Shown: positions 36,592-46,970, counted from the stretch's first letter. The stretch is DNA of 64,000 bases from an uncultured Aquimarina sp. (GCA_947497175.1 CANMFM010000008.1:310001-374000), one strand, 5' to 3'. Numbers and translations are program-made. The notes: generated by a model not told the origin, from the sequence alone.

Positions 36592-38349
36592 ATGCGTGCA
36601 CTACGCCATTTAAATAAATACTTTTTGAAATATAAATATCGCCTCCTAATTGGGATCGCGATCACAATTATCGCCAGGATTTTTGCTACTCTGGTTCCAA
36701 CATTGGTTGGTGATTCTGTCGATGTTGTAGAACAATATATTAATAACGATATCACAGATCTATCTGAAGTAAAAAATGGGCTTATACTCAACATTCTTCT
36801 AATCTTAGGAGCAGTTCTGATCTCAGCTTTCTTTACCTTTTTAATGAGACAAACTTTTATTGTTGTCTCCAGGTTTATCGAGTTTGATTTAAAAAATGAA
36901 GTTTTTCAGCATTATGAAAAACTATCTCTCAATTTTTATAAAAAGAACAGAACCGGAGATCTCATGAATCGCATAAGCGAAGATGTATCTAAAGTAAGAA
37001 TGTATGTAGGGCCTGCAATTATGTATAGTGTTAATACTATTACTCTATTTGTAGTTGTTATTGGATATATGATTAGTATCGCTCCAGAGCTCACTTTGTA
37101 CACGGTGACACCTTTACCAATACTATCGATATCGATTTATAAACTAAGTGTTGCGATCCATAAACGCAGTACAATTGTACAAGAGTTTTTATCAAAACTA
37201 ACCACATTTACTCAAGAGTCATTTAGTGGTATTACGGTAATTAAAGCATATGGGATAGAAGCCCAAACTCATCAAAATTTTACAAATCTATCGAATACAA
37301 GTAAGGATAAAAATCTGGATCTGGCCAAAGTACAGGCATTATTTTTTCCGTTAATGGTTTTATTGATTGGGTTTAGCAATATCCTGGTTATTTATATTGG
37401 AGGAAAGCAATTTTTAGATGGCACAATACAGGATCTGGGTGTTATCGTAGAATTTATAATTTTTGTCAACATGCTTACCTGGCCTGTTGCCACTGTGGGT
37501 TGGGTTAGTTCGATTATACAGCAAGCTGAAGCATCTCAGATTAGAATTAACGAGTTTCTTAGCCAAGAACCTGAGATCACGAATACCGTATCGCACACAA
37601 CTCCAATCAAAGGCAACATTAGTTTTGACCAGGTTTCTTTTACTTACGATGATACCAATATTACGGCCTTAAGAAAGGTGAGTTTTGAAATCAAAAGTGG
37701 AGAAACTATCGGAATATTAGGTAAAACAGGCTCAGGAAAATCAACTATACTAGATCTAATTGGGAGATTATATGATGTTTCTTCTGGCGAAATTCGTGTT
37801 GATGGAACCCCAATACAGAATCTTAATCTAAGTAACCTTCGAGAATGTATTGGTTATGTCCCACAAGATGCCTTTTTATTTAGTGATTCTATTAAAAATA
37901 ATATAAAATTCGGGAAAGAAAAAGCAACAGATGATGAAGTATACAGCGCATCAAAAAATGCCGTAGTACATGATAACATTATCGGTTTTAGCAAAGGATA
38001 CGATACGGTTTTAGGAGAGCGCGGCATCACACTTTCTGGTGGGCAAAAACAACGTATATCTATAGCAAGAGCCATTATTAAAGAGCCATCAATTCTTCTT
38101 TTTGATGATTGCTTATCTGCTGTCGATACCGAAACAGAAGAAGAAATACTACAAAATCTCAACAATATTTCTAAAGATAAAACCACTTTTATTGTTAGTC
38201 ATCGAGTATCTACTGCCAAAAATGCAGATAAAATCATTGTTCTTGAAGATGGCCAAATAATCCAGCAAGGCACTCATAATCAACTAATCAATGCCGAAGG
38301 ATACTATAAAGAACTCTATTTAAAACAACTTAGCGAAAAAGAAATTTGA
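36592..38349 (+). CDS. ABC transporter, fused permease and ATPase (MdlB-like)
   Basis: The 585-residue half-transporter has six membrane helices in about residues 15-310, then a nucleotide-binding domain with GKTGSGKST (Walker A), YVPQDAFLF (Q-loop), LSGGQKQRISIARAI (signature) and LLFDDCLSAVD (Walker B; Asp then Cys where Glu is usual at the catalytic place would be LFDDC). It exports lipids, drugs or peptides as a dimer. The Walker B-following residue is D-C rather than D-E, a common variant in half-transporters that form heterodimers, yet I see no partner gene nearby. Confidence 0.9.
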   Translation: MRALRHLNKYFLKYKYRLLIGIAITIIARIFATLVPTLVGDSVDVVEQYINNDITDLSEVKNGLILNILLILGAVLISAFFTFLMRQTFIVVSRFIEFDLKNEVFQHYEKLSLNFYKKNRTGDLMNRISEDVSKVRMYVGPAIMYSVNTITLFVVVIGYMISIAPELTLYTVTPLPILSISIYKLSVAIHKRSTIVQEFLSKLTTFTQESFSGITVIKAYGIEAQTHQNFTNLSNTSKDKNLDLAKVQALFFPLMVLLIGFSNILVIYIGGKQFLDGTIQDLGVIVEFIIFVNMLTWPVATVGWVSSIIQQAEASQIRINEFLSQEPEITNTVSHTTPIKGNISFDQVSFTYDDTNITALRKVSFEIKSGETIGILGKTGSGKSTILDLIGRLYDVSSGEIRVDGTPIQNLNLSNLRECIGYVPQDAFLFSDSIKNNIKFGKEKATDDEVYSASKNAVVHDNIIGFSKGYDTVLGERGITLSGGQKQRISIARAIIKEPSILLFDDCLSAVDTETEEEILQNLNNISKDKTTFIVSHRVSTAKNADKIIVLEDGQIIQQGTHNQLINAEGYYKELYLKQLSEKEI

Positions 38350-38427
38350 GTTTTTTTTGTCCGATTAACATTTTTTTTGGATTTTTAACCCATCATAGCA
38401 TATTAATTAATTTAAGAAATAAGGATT

Positions 38428-38814
38428 ATGAATGATAATGAAATGATGGAGAAAGAAGAAATTTTCTCAAAAGTTTTACGCGCAGGAAGAAGAACATATT
38501 TCTTTGATGTGAGGGCTACAAAAGCTGGAGATTACTATTTGACAATAACAGAAAGTAAAAAATTTACTAATGATGATGGATCTTTTCATTACAAGAAACA
38601 TAAGATCTATTTGTACAAAGAAGACTTTGCTGGGTTTACCGAAATCTTAAATGAAATGACAAGTTACATTGTTGAAGAAAAAGGTGAAGAGGTAATCAGC
38701 GAAAGACATCAAAAAGATTATCAAAAATCTTACGAGAACGCTACTGAGGAATCTACAGAGAAAATCTCTGCTTCTACAGAAAGTTTTACAGACGTAAACT
38801 TTGATGATATATAA
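38428..38814 (+). CDS. PUR-family DNA/RNA-binding protein (DUF3276)
   Basis: The 128-residue protein reads EEIFSKVLRAGRRTYFFDVRATKAGDYYLTITESKKF and HKIYLYKEDFAGFTEILNEMTSYI, the single PUR-repeat pattern of DUF3276. It ends with an acidic Ser/Glu tail. PUR proteins bind purine-rich single-stranded nucleic acid. The gene is single and has its own terminator. Confidence 0.92.
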   Translation: MNDNEMMEKEEIFSKVLRAGRRTYFFDVRATKAGDYYLTITESKKFTNDDGSFHYKKHKIYLYKEDFAGFTEILNEMTSYIVEEKGEEVISERHQKDYQKSYENATEESTEKISASTESFTDVNFDDI

Positions 38815-38851
38815 AAAAACAACTAAGACGTATTAAAGTTAAAGTTATGTA

Positions 38852-38882
38852 AACCGCTTCATTGCCTGAAGCGGTTTTTTTT
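38852..38882 (+). terminator. terminator after the PUR-family gene
   Basis: AACCGCTTCA pairs with TGAAGCGGTT, loop of five, followed by a run of T; the next gene starts 28 bp later. Confidence 0.85.
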
Positions 38883-38910
38883 ATATTCACACCTTCAAAA
38901 GAACCACTCA

Positions 38911-41424
38911 ATGAAATACATCTTTCCATTTTTAATAGCGCTATCGACCCTTATTTCAACCGCTCAAAATTCCCTTTCTTTAGAATATTATCTCCCAAAA
39001 AATACAACTTATGCTTCTGAAATACCAACACCTCAAAGTGTTTTAGGCTTTGTCCCGGGAAAATGGCATGTTACCCATGACAAATTAGTTGAATACATGA
39101 AAGTTTTGGCTAATGCTTCTTCAAGAATAACCATAGAAGATCGAGGAAAAACTTTTGAAGATCGCCCAATTTTATTAATGACTATCACTTCAGAAAAAAA
39201 CCATCAAAATCTATCAGAAATACAAAAAAAACATCTTCAGCTTACAGAAATCGGTTCTGAAACTTTAGATATAAACAATGCACCCGTTGTTGTATATCAA
39301 GGATTTTCTATTCATGGTAACGAGCCTAGTGGATCTAATGCAGCTCTGGTACTAGCATATCATCTAGCCGCAGCACAAGGACCAGAAATTGAAAATCTTT
39401 TGAACAACACCGTAATTTTACTAGACCCTTCCTTTAATCCAGATGGCCTGCAACGTTTTGCATATTGGGCTAACACAAATAAAAGCAAGAATGTAAGCAC
39501 AGATCCTCAGGATCGCGAATATAGTGAGGTATGGCCAGGAGGAAGAACCAATCATTACTGGTTTGATATGAATCGAGATTGGTTACCCGTACAATTACCC
39601 GAATCAAGAGCACGTATTAAAACATTTCATCAATGGTATCCCAATATCTTAACTGATCATCACGAAATGGGATCCAATAGCACATTTTTTTTCCAACCCG
39701 GGATACAATCCAGAACACATCCACTTACTCCAAAACTAAATCAACAACTAACCAAGAAGATCGCAAATTATCATGCCAAAGCTTTAGATAAGATCGGATC
39801 TTTGTACTACACCGAAGAAAATTTTGATGACTTTTATTATGGAAAAGGCTCCACGTTTCCTGATATCAATGGAGGAATCGGGATATTATTTGAGCAAGGA
39901 AGTTCTCGGGGGCACGCACAGCAAACAGTCAATGGGATATTAACATTTCCATTTACGATCAGAAACCAATTTACGGCTACGCTTTCTACACTAGAGGCTG
40001 CCAGGTCTATGCGAAAAGAGTTATTACAATACCAAAGAGATTTTTATAACAATGCAAGAAAAGAATCTGCAAAGGATGCCTATATTTTTGGGAATTCAAA
40101 AGATGCCGCTTCTGTATATCATCTGGCAGAAATTTTAAAAAGACATCAAATTAAATTTTATGAACCTAAACAAGATATAACTTCCGGAACCAAAACATTC
40201 AAAAAAGGATATAGCTTTATAGTACCTAAAAATCAACGACAAAGCCGACTCATAAAAGCTATTTTTGAAAAAAGAACCTCATTTCAAGACAGTCTTTTTT
40301 ATGATATTTCTGCCTGGACATTTCCTTTGGCTTTTAATCTCGAATACGCAGACAAGCAATCTACTACCAATTTAGGTGATGAAGTCTCCACGCTTACGCA
40401 TAGAGAGATCAAACCTGTAAACCCAAGCAATTATGCCTATATCATGCAATGGCACGAATATTATAGCCCTAAAGCGTTGTATCAAATAGTGTCAAAAGGG
40501 ATAATAGCCAAAGTCGGGATGAAACCTTTTACTTTAGAAAATAATAGCTACGACTACGGAACCATTTTAATTCCTGTACAAAATCAAAGGCTAAATACAA
40601 GAGAGTTGCATACATTTCTTCAAGAAATTGCCACAGAAAACCATATAGACATTACCGGTGTAGCTACAGGGCTTACTTTAGGTATCGATTTAGGAAGCAA
40701 TCAATTTAAACCTCTAAAACAGCCTAAAATTGCGCTATTTACAGGTGCAGGAATCACATCCTATGATGCCGGTGAAATATGGCACCTTATGGATCAACGT
40801 TATGACATACCGATAACAAAACTAAAAACGGATAATTTTCATAGAACCACGTTATCAAAATATACTCATATCATCCTACCGAATAGCAGAAGACAGAGTT
40901 TTACCAAAGAAGAGGCAGAGAAACTTAAAACCTGGATCAGTAATGGTGGCACATTGATTGGATATAGAAATGCAGCACAGTTTTTTGCTAATAATGAGCT
41001 TATGAATATTGAATTTGCTAAACCCGAAAACAACGCTAAAAATATATCTTTTGAACAAAAGCAGGATTTCTCTGGCGCACAAATTATTGGAGGTGCTATT
41101 TTTGAAGCCCAAATCGATCGCTCTCACCCGATTAATTTTGGATATAAAAACGATAAGATTGCCCTATTCAGAAATACCGCATTATTTATAAAACCAGATA
41201 AGCAAAGCTATAATAACCCTATTCAATACACAAAAAAACCGTTATTGAGTGGATATATTAGTCAAAAGAATTTAGATTCATTATCAGGCACAGTACCTTT
41301 TAGACATAATAATATCGGAAAAGGCGATATCATTTTATTTACGGATAATACGAATTTCAGAGCTTTTTGGTATGGAACCAACAAACTGTTAATGAATGCC
41401 ATTTTCTTCAGTAAAGCAATGTAA
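38911..41424 (+). CDS. exported M14-family zinc carboxypeptidase with C-terminal amidotransferase-like region
   Basis: The 837-residue protein has a signal peptide (FPFLIALSTLISTAQ). The M14 domain (about 45-390) has zinc ligands HGNEPSG (His 135, Glu 138) and TDHHEMG (His 250 or 251), and a GILFEQGSSRG segment near the catalytic Glu. The C-terminal 240 residues (IALFTGAGITSYDAGEIWHLMDQ..., HIILPN, LKTWISNGGTLIGY) look like a class I glutamine-amidotransferase-type fold without a visible catalytic Cys, as in other large Bacteroidota M14 peptidases. Likely periplasmic or secreted. Confidence 0.9.
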   Translation: MKYIFPFLIALSTLISTAQNSLSLEYYLPKNTTYASEIPTPQSVLGFVPGKWHVTHDKLVEYMKVLANASSRITIEDRGKTFEDRPILLMTITSEKNHQNLSEIQKKHLQLTEIGSETLDINNAPVVVYQGFSIHGNEPSGSNAALVLAYHLAAAQGPEIENLLNNTVILLDPSFNPDGLQRFAYWANTNKSKNVSTDPQDREYSEVWPGGRTNHYWFDMNRDWLPVQLPESRARIKTFHQWYPNILTDHHEMGSNSTFFFQPGIQSRTHPLTPKLNQQLTKKIANYHAKALDKIGSLYYTEENFDDFYYGKGSTFPDINGGIGILFEQGSSRGHAQQTVNGILTFPFTIRNQFTATLSTLEAARSMRKELLQYQRDFYNNARKESAKDAYIFGNSKDAASVYHLAEILKRHQIKFYEPKQDITSGTKTFKKGYSFIVPKNQRQSRLIKAIFEKRTSFQDSLFYDISAWTFPLAFNLEYADKQSTTNLGDEVSTLTHREIKPVNPSNYAYIMQWHEYYSPKALYQIVSKGIIAKVGMKPFTLENNSYDYGTILIPVQNQRLNTRELHTFLQEIATENHIDITGVATGLTLGIDLGSNQFKPLKQPKIALFTGAGITSYDAGEIWHLMDQRYDIPITKLKTDNFHRTTLSKYTHIILPNSRRQSFTKEEAEKLKTWISNGGTLIGYRNAAQFFANNELMNIEFAKPENNAKNISFEQKQDFSGAQIIGGAIFEAQIDRSHPINFGYKNDKIALFRNTALFIKPDKQSYNNPIQYTKKPLLSGYISQKNLDSLSGTVPFRHNNIGKGDIILFTDNTNFRAFWYGTNKLLMNAIFFSKAM

Positions 41425-41442
41425 TACCTAATAGTAAAATAC

Positions 41443-41531
41443 TACGGGGAACATCTAAGAGGCATTGGTCGGAAAATAATTTTGATTTCAAAGCAGGCCT
41501 TAGAGCATTTAAATCTTGATTATCAAGAAAA
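41443..41531 (+). repeat. 100-bp interspersed repeat, copy 1
   Basis: Shares AATAATTTTGATTTC, GAGCATTTAAATCT and GATTATC with copies at 52438-52540 and 53335-53437. This is the most diverged copy; it lies between an M14 peptidase gene and a convergent hydrolase gene. Confidence 0.6.
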
Positions 41532-42416
41532 AGAGTCTAACCGATCTCTAAACTCAAAGTAATATACTAACACCTCGGCAGGAGCTTCTACCTGAGGATA
41601 ATGTCCTATTTCTTTTAAAATCACAACATCTGCATCAGGTATAATTTCTTTATAAAATTCTGCCATATGTTTTCCAGAAATCGGGTCATATCCTCCATCA
41701 ATTAATCGTTTTGGCATCTTAGTGTATTGTATCGCTTCTCGCCACCTGATTTTATAAACATCTCTTTCTGTAAGATATTTTATAAGGTTTGGGAGCACAT
41801 TTTTGCCAGCGTTATGATCTACAACCTCCCAGAAATCATCTATTTCCTGCTCGCTAGGCTGTGTGTTTTTTCCAAAGATTTTTCTAAAATTCTTAGCCAG
41901 CGTATTTCGTCCCATAAAATGTTTCAGAATAGATCCGAAAGGAGTAAGCAACAGTTTTTGTGTAAGAGTGGGAAAATTAGTCTCAGGAAACAATCCACCA
42001 TTTAAAAAACAGACAGATCTAATATCAAATCCATAATTTGGATTTTCTTTAACTCTAGCCAACATTTCCTGCACTACAGTATCCCCATAATCATGCGCAA
42101 GGATATGAAAAGAAGAAATCTTTTTATCTTCGAGAAAAGCTTCCCAAAGATTAACCTGCTCTGCAATAGTATAGTTAAAATCCTTTGGTTTTGAAGAAAA
42201 CCCATACCCTATCATATCAAGAGTATACACTTCATATCGATCTGTTAGCGCATCCCAGATTTTTTCCCAATCCCAGGATGATGTCGGAAAACCATGTACC
42301 AATAGCAAAGGTTCTCCATTACCTGATTTTTTATAAAATATTTGATATCTATTTTTATATTCAAAATACGCACCTGAGTTTTTCCAGCGTTCTAATGTCA
42401 TACTATTTTTTTCCAA
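41523..42416 (-). CDS. alpha/beta hydrolase with Asp nucleophile (dehalogenase/epoxide-hydrolase type)
   Basis: The 297-residue protein has the oxyanion motif LLVHGFPTSSWDWE and the nucleophile elbow AHDYGD with Asp 109, so it belongs with haloalkane dehalogenases and epoxide hydrolases rather than Ser esterases. The late GGYDPISGKHMAEF and EIGHYPQVEAP supply acid and His. Substrate unknown. It overlaps the end of the upstream Mpo1-like gene by 14 bp. Confidence 0.87.
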   Translation of the reverse strand: MEKNSMTLERWKNSGAYFEYKNRYQIFYKKSGNGEPLLLVHGFPTSSWDWEKIWDALTDRYEVYTLDMIGYGFSSKPKDFNYTIAEQVNLWEAFLEDKKISSFHILAHDYGDTVVQEMLARVKENPNYGFDIRSVCFLNGGLFPETNFPTLTQKLLLTPFGSILKHFMGRNTLAKNFRKIFGKNTQPSEQEIDDFWEVVDHNAGKNVLPNLIKYLTERDVYKIRWREAIQYTKMPKRLIDGGYDPISGKHMAEFYKEIIPDADVVILKEIGHYPQVEAPAEVLVYYFEFRDRLDSFS

Positions 42417-42867
42417 ACATCTTTTGAATTACCCAAGCGGGGCCGATTAGCAAAAACTGTAGATCTTGCGCTGCGGATGGTTTTTTCCCCTCTAAATGAT
42501 GTCCATAAAATTGTCCAATCCAGGCAACCACAAAAATGATTAAAGACACCATCCATAAGGTAGCATATTGTCCAATATAATAATTTGCTATGATACAAAA
42601 AGCTATAAAAATAAGAATCTGAAGCGCCATTTTTACAGATAATCTGATATAAAAAAGTAAAATAAATAAGGAAACTACAAAAGCCCAATTTTCTATAAAC
42701 GGATTGTTACCCGGAATAATTGAAGCCAAAAAACGATCAGGTATACTCATTAGTAGTCCTACTATAGAAAAAAATATAGCAGGTACACATATAAAGTGAA
42801 TTGCAATATTGGTCTTGTTTTGATGACTCACAGCATATTCTTTGAACCAAGTATCTAAAGTCTTCAT
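42403..42867 (-). CDS. Mpo1-like (DUF962) membrane protein
   Basis: The 154-residue protein has about four membrane helices and the conserved His set of the Mpo1/YGL010w family: His 15 (SHQN), His 24 (IHFICVP) and His 123/124 (GHHLEGKKPSA). Yeast Mpo1 is an Fe(II) dioxygenase for alpha-oxidation of 2-hydroxy fatty acids. The bacterial role is probably lipid-related. Translationally coupled to the downstream hydrolase. Confidence 0.88.
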   Translation of the reverse strand: MKTLDTWFKEYAVSHQNKTNIAIHFICVPAIFFSIVGLLMSIPDRFLASIIPGNNPFIENWAFVVSLFILLFYIRLSVKMALQILIFIAFCIIANYYIGQYATLWMVSLIIFVVAWIGQFYGHHLEGKKPSAAQDLQFLLIGPAWVIQKMFGKK

Positions 42868-42956
42868 AAAGTTAAATTTAGTTGTAACGAAGGTAGTAAT
42901 TTTTAGACTTATTCTGTAGAAAATTGTAATTTGGCATCTCTATAATTTATAAAAAT

Positions 42957-43514
42957 ATGGCACGAACTCCATCCAATATGTTACCGCTGGGAACCACTGC
43001 TCCAGACTTTAAACTGATCGATGCAGTAACAAATAATTTTGTAACCCTAAAAGAGGTTTGTGGTGAAAAGGGTACAGTAATTATGTTTATATGCAATCAT
43101 TGTCCATTTGTGATTCATGTAAACGAAGAAATTGTACGTGTCGCTAATGACTATCGCACTCAAGGATTTGGTTTTGTAGCTATAAGCAGTAATGATATTG
43201 AAAAATACCCGCAAGATGCTCCCGCGCACATGTGGAAAACTGCACAAAAAAATAACTATACTTTTCCTTATTTATTTGATGAAACCCAGGAAGTAGCCAA
43301 AGCGTATGATGCTGCATGTACTCCTGATTTCTATTTATTCGATGCAGAAAACAAACTTATTTACAGAGGGCAGCTCGACGATTCGAGACCTGGTAATGGG
43401 ATTCCTGTTAATGGTCGCGATCTTAGACAAGCCTTAGATGCAGTATTACGTAATGCGCAGGTGTCTGAAAATCAAAAACCAAGTATTGGCTGTAACATTA
43501 AGTGGAAAGAATAG
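42957..43514 (+). CDS. thioredoxin-fold AhpC/TSA-like protein
   Basis: The 185-residue cytoplasmic protein has a CNHC redox motif (Cys 46, Cys 49), SNDIEKYPQDAPAHM, and CTPDFYLFDAENKLIYRGQLDDSRPGN, which mark the 'thioredoxin family' group related to peroxiredoxins. It likely reduces peroxides or disulfides. A GNAT gene starts 3 bp after its stop, so the two are co-transcribed. The divergent Mpo1-like gene lies 89 bp away. Confidence 0.88.
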   Translation: MARTPSNMLPLGTTAPDFKLIDAVTNNFVTLKEVCGEKGTVIMFICNHCPFVIHVNEEIVRVANDYRTQGFGFVAISSNDIEKYPQDAPAHMWKTAQKNNYTFPYLFDETQEVAKAYDAACTPDFYLFDAENKLIYRGQLDDSRPGNGIPVNGRDLRQALDAVLRNAQVSENQKPSIGCNIKWKE

Positions 43515-43517
43515 GGT

Positions 43518-44048
43518 ATGCATTCTGAGATTGTTTTCAAAAAATGCTCTAAAGCAGATATTGAAAGTTTGGCAGCCATAAGTCAACAATTTTACCCAGA
43601 ACATTATGCACATATCTGGAAGAATAACGACCCTAGCTATTACCTCAATTTAAGTTTCAACGAAGATGTTTTTGAAAAGGATTTAAAAATCAAAAATATT
43701 GATTATTTCTTGATTCAAAAAGAAGGTGATAACTTGGGATTATTAAAAATCAGAAAAGATGAACGTGTAAGTAATTTTAATAGTAGTGAAGCGATGCAGT
43801 TAGAGAAAATTTATCTCTTACAAAAAGCCACAGGTCTGGGCATTGGTAAAAAAGGACTAGAATTTACCAAAAATTATGCAATAAGCGTAGGCAAAAAAGT
43901 AGTCTGGCTAGATGTTATGACCACCAGCCCTGCTCTCGATTTTTATCAGAAGAATGGTTTTTATACCATCTCATTATATGATTTGGATTACCCCGGTTTA
44001 AAAGATGGATATAGAGAAATGCAACGAATGATTTTGCCGTTAGCCTAA
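43518..44048 (+). CDS. GNAT-family N-acetyltransferase
   Basis: The 176-residue protein has the acetyl-CoA motif (LEKIYLLQKATGLGIGKKGLEFTKNYAI) and a final FYQKNGFYTISLYDLDYPG, typical of GNAT enzymes. Acceptor unknown. It follows the thioredoxin-fold gene by 3 bp and its last 9 bp overlap the convergent DinB gene. Confidence 0.88.
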   Translation: MHSEIVFKKCSKADIESLAAISQQFYPEHYAHIWKNNDPSYYLNLSFNEDVFEKDLKIKNIDYFLIQKEGDNLGLLKIRKDERVSNFNSSEAMQLEKIYLLQKATGLGIGKKGLEFTKNYAISVGKKVVWLDVMTTSPALDFYQKNGFYTISLYDLDYPGLKDGYREMQRMILPLA

Positions 44049-44558
44049 CTGTGCAATAATCTCTAGATGTGCCAGGTGATGGTTACCATGCCATGCATAA
44101 ATACCAATATCTTCAGCCAATGAAATTGTAACATCACCTTCCGGATGTATAAATGTTTTTTCAAGATCTTTAAGAGATAACCCTTTTAAAAAATAGACCC
44201 ATTTGGCATGTAATGCTTTGATGAGATCTAATGATAAATAAATTGGTGCCGATCGGGTATCAAAAAGTTCTGCCCACAATGCTTCATTATATGCTTTGAT
44301 GACCGGGTTCTTTTCTGTCATTGCCCATTTAAAGCGAATGTAACCGTTATGATGGCTATCATGAATATGATGAATTACTTGTCTAGCAGTCCAGCCACCC
44401 TCGCGATATGGAGTCTCCAATTGTTTTTCGGTAAAATCAGAAACAAGATCTGATATTTTTACAGGTACATGTTCTATATCAGATATCCATTGTTTTATAT
44501 GTGCCGCTGTTATATTATCTGGGCATCTAAATTTACCTATTGGGTATCTGGCATCCAT
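44040..44558 (-). CDS. DinB/YfiT-family thiol transferase (bacillithiol type)
   Basis: The 172-residue protein starts DARYPIGKFRCP, has GGWTARQVIHHIHDSHHNGYIRFK and ends YAWHGNHHLAHLE, placing His residues as in YfiT/BstA metal-dependent transferases. These attach bacillithiol to electrophiles in detoxification; Flavobacteria are among bacteria that make bacillithiol-type thiols. Specific substrate unknown. Confidence 0.88.
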   Translation of the reverse strand: MDARYPIGKFRCPDNITAAHIKQWISDIEHVPVKISDLVSDFTEKQLETPYREGGWTARQVIHHIHDSHHNGYIRFKWAMTEKNPVIKAYNEALWAELFDTRSAPIYLSLDLIKALHAKWVYFLKGLSLKDLEKTFIHPEGDVTISLAEDIGIYAWHGNHHLAHLEIIAQLG

Positions 44559-44570
44559 AACTAATCGTAT

Positions 44571-45365
44571 TTATTCTACTTTTGCATATACAAATTCTTC
44601 TTTAGAGAAGAGATCAATTAAAGTAAGGACGTTCTCATCAACATTTTCAATTTTATATCTATAAATACGGTCATCCATAGGAAAAAAACACTCTAAGACT
44701 CCTTCGTCTATTCTTGTTTTCAAACGATTGGCAAATTTACCGTTATAAAAGTTAAAGCGTATTGTCCCTTCAAAAATGATATAATCATCTGTATTTTGTA
44801 TAAATAGCCATCTACCCTGAAGTGCTTCATACGTTTCTTTATTATAAAATTTATTATCTAACAAAGCCTTCATTTTATTGGCATATGATAAAAAATCTTC
44901 TTCCAAAGTAAGTCCGGGAACGGGTGTTCCTATCTTTTTGGTATCGATTTCTTCTCCACCATTAAAAAAGTGTTTTGACTCATACTTTGTAAATGTTTTA
45001 GAATAATCCATCACCTTTTGTCCTCTCGAATTTGTTGAACTCAAATAAGGATTATGCTTATAATTTACATAGATCAGTTGATCATTCCAGAAATAAAATG
45101 TAGTCAATACGTCGGCAGCACGCATGCCCACTTTTCTAACAATTTTTTTGAGTCGTTCATGCTCATAATACCCATTGAGCTCTGCAGCATTATCAGGCAT
45201 TTTATCCAGGAATTCTTCTGGATCCAGGAAAAATGTTTCAAACTCTATATAGCTATCAATAATTTCCATTTGGTCTTTAATATTGCTAAGAATACTTTCT
45301 TTGTCTTGTCCAAAGGAAATATTAGCAAAATAAAGAACCAAAAAAGTTGTAAGTGTCTTTTTCAT
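44571..45365 (-). CDS. exported protein of unknown function
   Basis: The 264-residue protein has a signal peptide (LTTFLVLYFANISFGQ). It is a mixed helix then beta-strand protein, with FETFFLDPEEFLDKMPDNAAELNGYY and a C-terminal strand series GTIRFNFYNGKFANRLKTRI, YRYKIENVDENVLTLID. I recognise no family. It lies 13 bp upstream of the DinB-type gene on the same strand, so the two are likely one transcript. Confidence 0.75.
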   Translation of the reverse strand: MKKTLTTFLVLYFANISFGQDKESILSNIKDQMEIIDSYIEFETFFLDPEEFLDKMPDNAAELNGYYEHERLKKIVRKVGMRAADVLTTFYFWNDQLIYVNYKHNPYLSSTNSRGQKVMDYSKTFTKYESKHFFNGGEEIDTKKIGTPVPGLTLEEDFLSYANKMKALLDNKFYNKETYEALQGRWLFIQNTDDYIIFEGTIRFNFYNGKFANRLKTRIDEGVLECFFPMDDRIYRYKIENVDENVLTLIDLFSKEEFVYAKVE

Positions 45366-45593
45366 AATAACAGGTTAAGACTTCTTCTTTACATCCCATA
45401 TACAATTAAGAAGAAGCATAAATATCTAAGGGCAATCAAAAATTTAACATTTCAAACATCACTGAGTTGACCAAAGTAATGATTTTGAATCAGATAAAAA
45501 ATAGGTTTTACTAACAAAAAACTCAATTACGAGTAATCATAAAGCGTACCACATTTTTTTATCCACTAAATATATGGCTTTTTTAAAAACAAA

Positions 45594-45620
45594 ATGTCCC
45601 CGAAGCATCTTCGGGGACAT
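45594..45620 (-). terminator. terminator after the cyclophilin-FKBP gene
   Basis: A perfect 12-bp stem (ATGTCCCCGAAG / CTTCGGGGACAT) with a 3-base loop, with T-rich sequence on the minus strand, 27 bp past the stop at 45647. Confidence 0.85.
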
Positions 45621-45646
45621 TTAAAAAATAGTATTAAAAAAAAGGG

Positions 45647-46579
45647 TTATTTCACCTCTACTAATTCTACATCAAAAATAAGTGTTGCATTTGGCGGAAT
45701 AACACCACCTGCTCCAGCTTGACCATACCCAAGATATGGAGGAATTACAAATCGTGCTTTATCTCCAACCTGTAACAAGGCAATACCTTCGTCCCATCCC
45801 GGGATTACTTGCCCCATTCCTAATGGAAAATCAATAGGTTGATTTCTTTTAAACGATGAATCAAAAACAGTACCATCAGGCAAACTACCTTTATAATGTA
45901 CTGAAACTGTTTTTCCTTTTTCAGCTTTATCCCCGTCGCCTTTTTGAATTATTTTGTATCGTAGCCCACTTTCAGTTTTATCAAATCCAGCGGCAAGCTC
46001 TTCTAGTAACTCTTCAGCTTTTTTCTTAGCTGCAGCTTCTCGTTCTGCTTTTGCTCCGTTAAATTGTCTGAAAGTTTCTACAGCATTAAAGTTTTTTGCA
46101 TCTTCTCCTACCCGTACAATTTCTACCTCATCAATCGTATCACCTTGAGCTATTGTATCAACTACATTTTGCCCTTCTACTACTTTTCCAAAGACAGTAT
46201 GCTTGCCATCGAGCCATGACGTTTCTACATGAGTAATAAAAAACTGGCTTCCGTTTGTACCTGGGCCAGCATTTGCCATAGATAACACTCCGGGACCATC
46301 GTGTTTAAGATCGGGGTGTATTTCATCATCAAACTGGTATCCGGGACCACCGGCTCCTGTTCCTTGAGGGTCGCCACCCTGAATCATAAAATCAGCAATT
46401 ACTCTATGAAATTTTAATCCGTTATAATAAGGTTTTCCTTGTGGTATCGCCTGGTTTTCAATAGTACCTTCGGCAAGGCCAACAAAGTTTCCTACGGTTC
46501 CTGGAGTTTTTTTATATTCTAAGTTAATAAGAATGTCCCCTTTTGTTGTTTTAAATTTTGCGTATAATCCGTCTTGCAT
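45647..46579 (-). CDS. peptidyl-prolyl isomerase, cyclophilin-FKBP fusion
   Basis: The 310-residue protein joins a cyclophilin domain (about 1-160; [44 protein letters not shown]) to an FKBP domain (about 200-310; [50 protein letters not shown]). The two are joined by a charged helix. No signal peptide, so cytoplasmic. Such dual isomerases are known in Bacteroidota. Confidence 0.93.
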   Translation of the reverse strand: MQDGLYAKFKTTKGDILINLEYKKTPGTVGNFVGLAEGTIENQAIPQGKPYYNGLKFHRVIADFMIQGGDPQGTGAGGPGYQFDDEIHPDLKHDGPGVLSMANAGPGTNGSQFFITHVETSWLDGKHTVFGKVVEGQNVVDTIAQGDTIDEVEIVRVGEDAKNFNAVETFRQFNGAKAEREAAAKKKAEELLEELAAGFDKTESGLRYKIIQKGDGDKAEKGKTVSVHYKGSLPDGTVFDSSFKRNQPIDFPLGMGQVIPGWDEGIALLQVGDKARFVIPPYLGYGQAGAGGVIPPNATLIFDVELVEVK

Positions 46580-46616
46580 AACAGCGTTGTTTTAAGCGTT
46601 TTAATTTTTTGAGCTG

Positions 46617-46624
46617 CAAAGATA
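46617..46624 (-). promoter_or_regulatory. -7 box of the isomerase promoter
   Basis: TATCTTTG on the minus strand, 38 bp upstream of the ATG at 46579; a full TANNTTTG match in the common TNTTTGC context. Confidence 0.55.
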
Positions 46625-46970
46625 GGTAAATGATGATGGTTTATAGAAATTTATTGGTTTTTAAAGTTTGTGCCTTTACTTTTAGCTTAGACTTAATATA
46701 GTTTTAACAGAACGAGAAAATGGCCTCAAAAAATTATAATTGCATTGTAGCGTATACTCTTAAAACCGTATCATGTAGTATGGTATAGAAAATTTTAGAG
46801 ATCAAAAATGTTAAAGCTCTAAAGAAGAATAAAAAAGCTAGTAGCATAAGTAGCCCAAATTGTACAACAGCGATTTCGTCAGATTGTACATTATGCCTAT
46901 GCGTAGGATGGAAATCTCAAGAATGTGTTTGTGTCCCTATCAATCCATAATGAACGGTGTGTAAAAGACA

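Noticed and set aside
36592..38349. Half of a heterodimeric exporter with a neighbouring partner
   Set aside because: No second ABC half-transporter gene is adjacent, so a homodimer or distant partner must be assumed.
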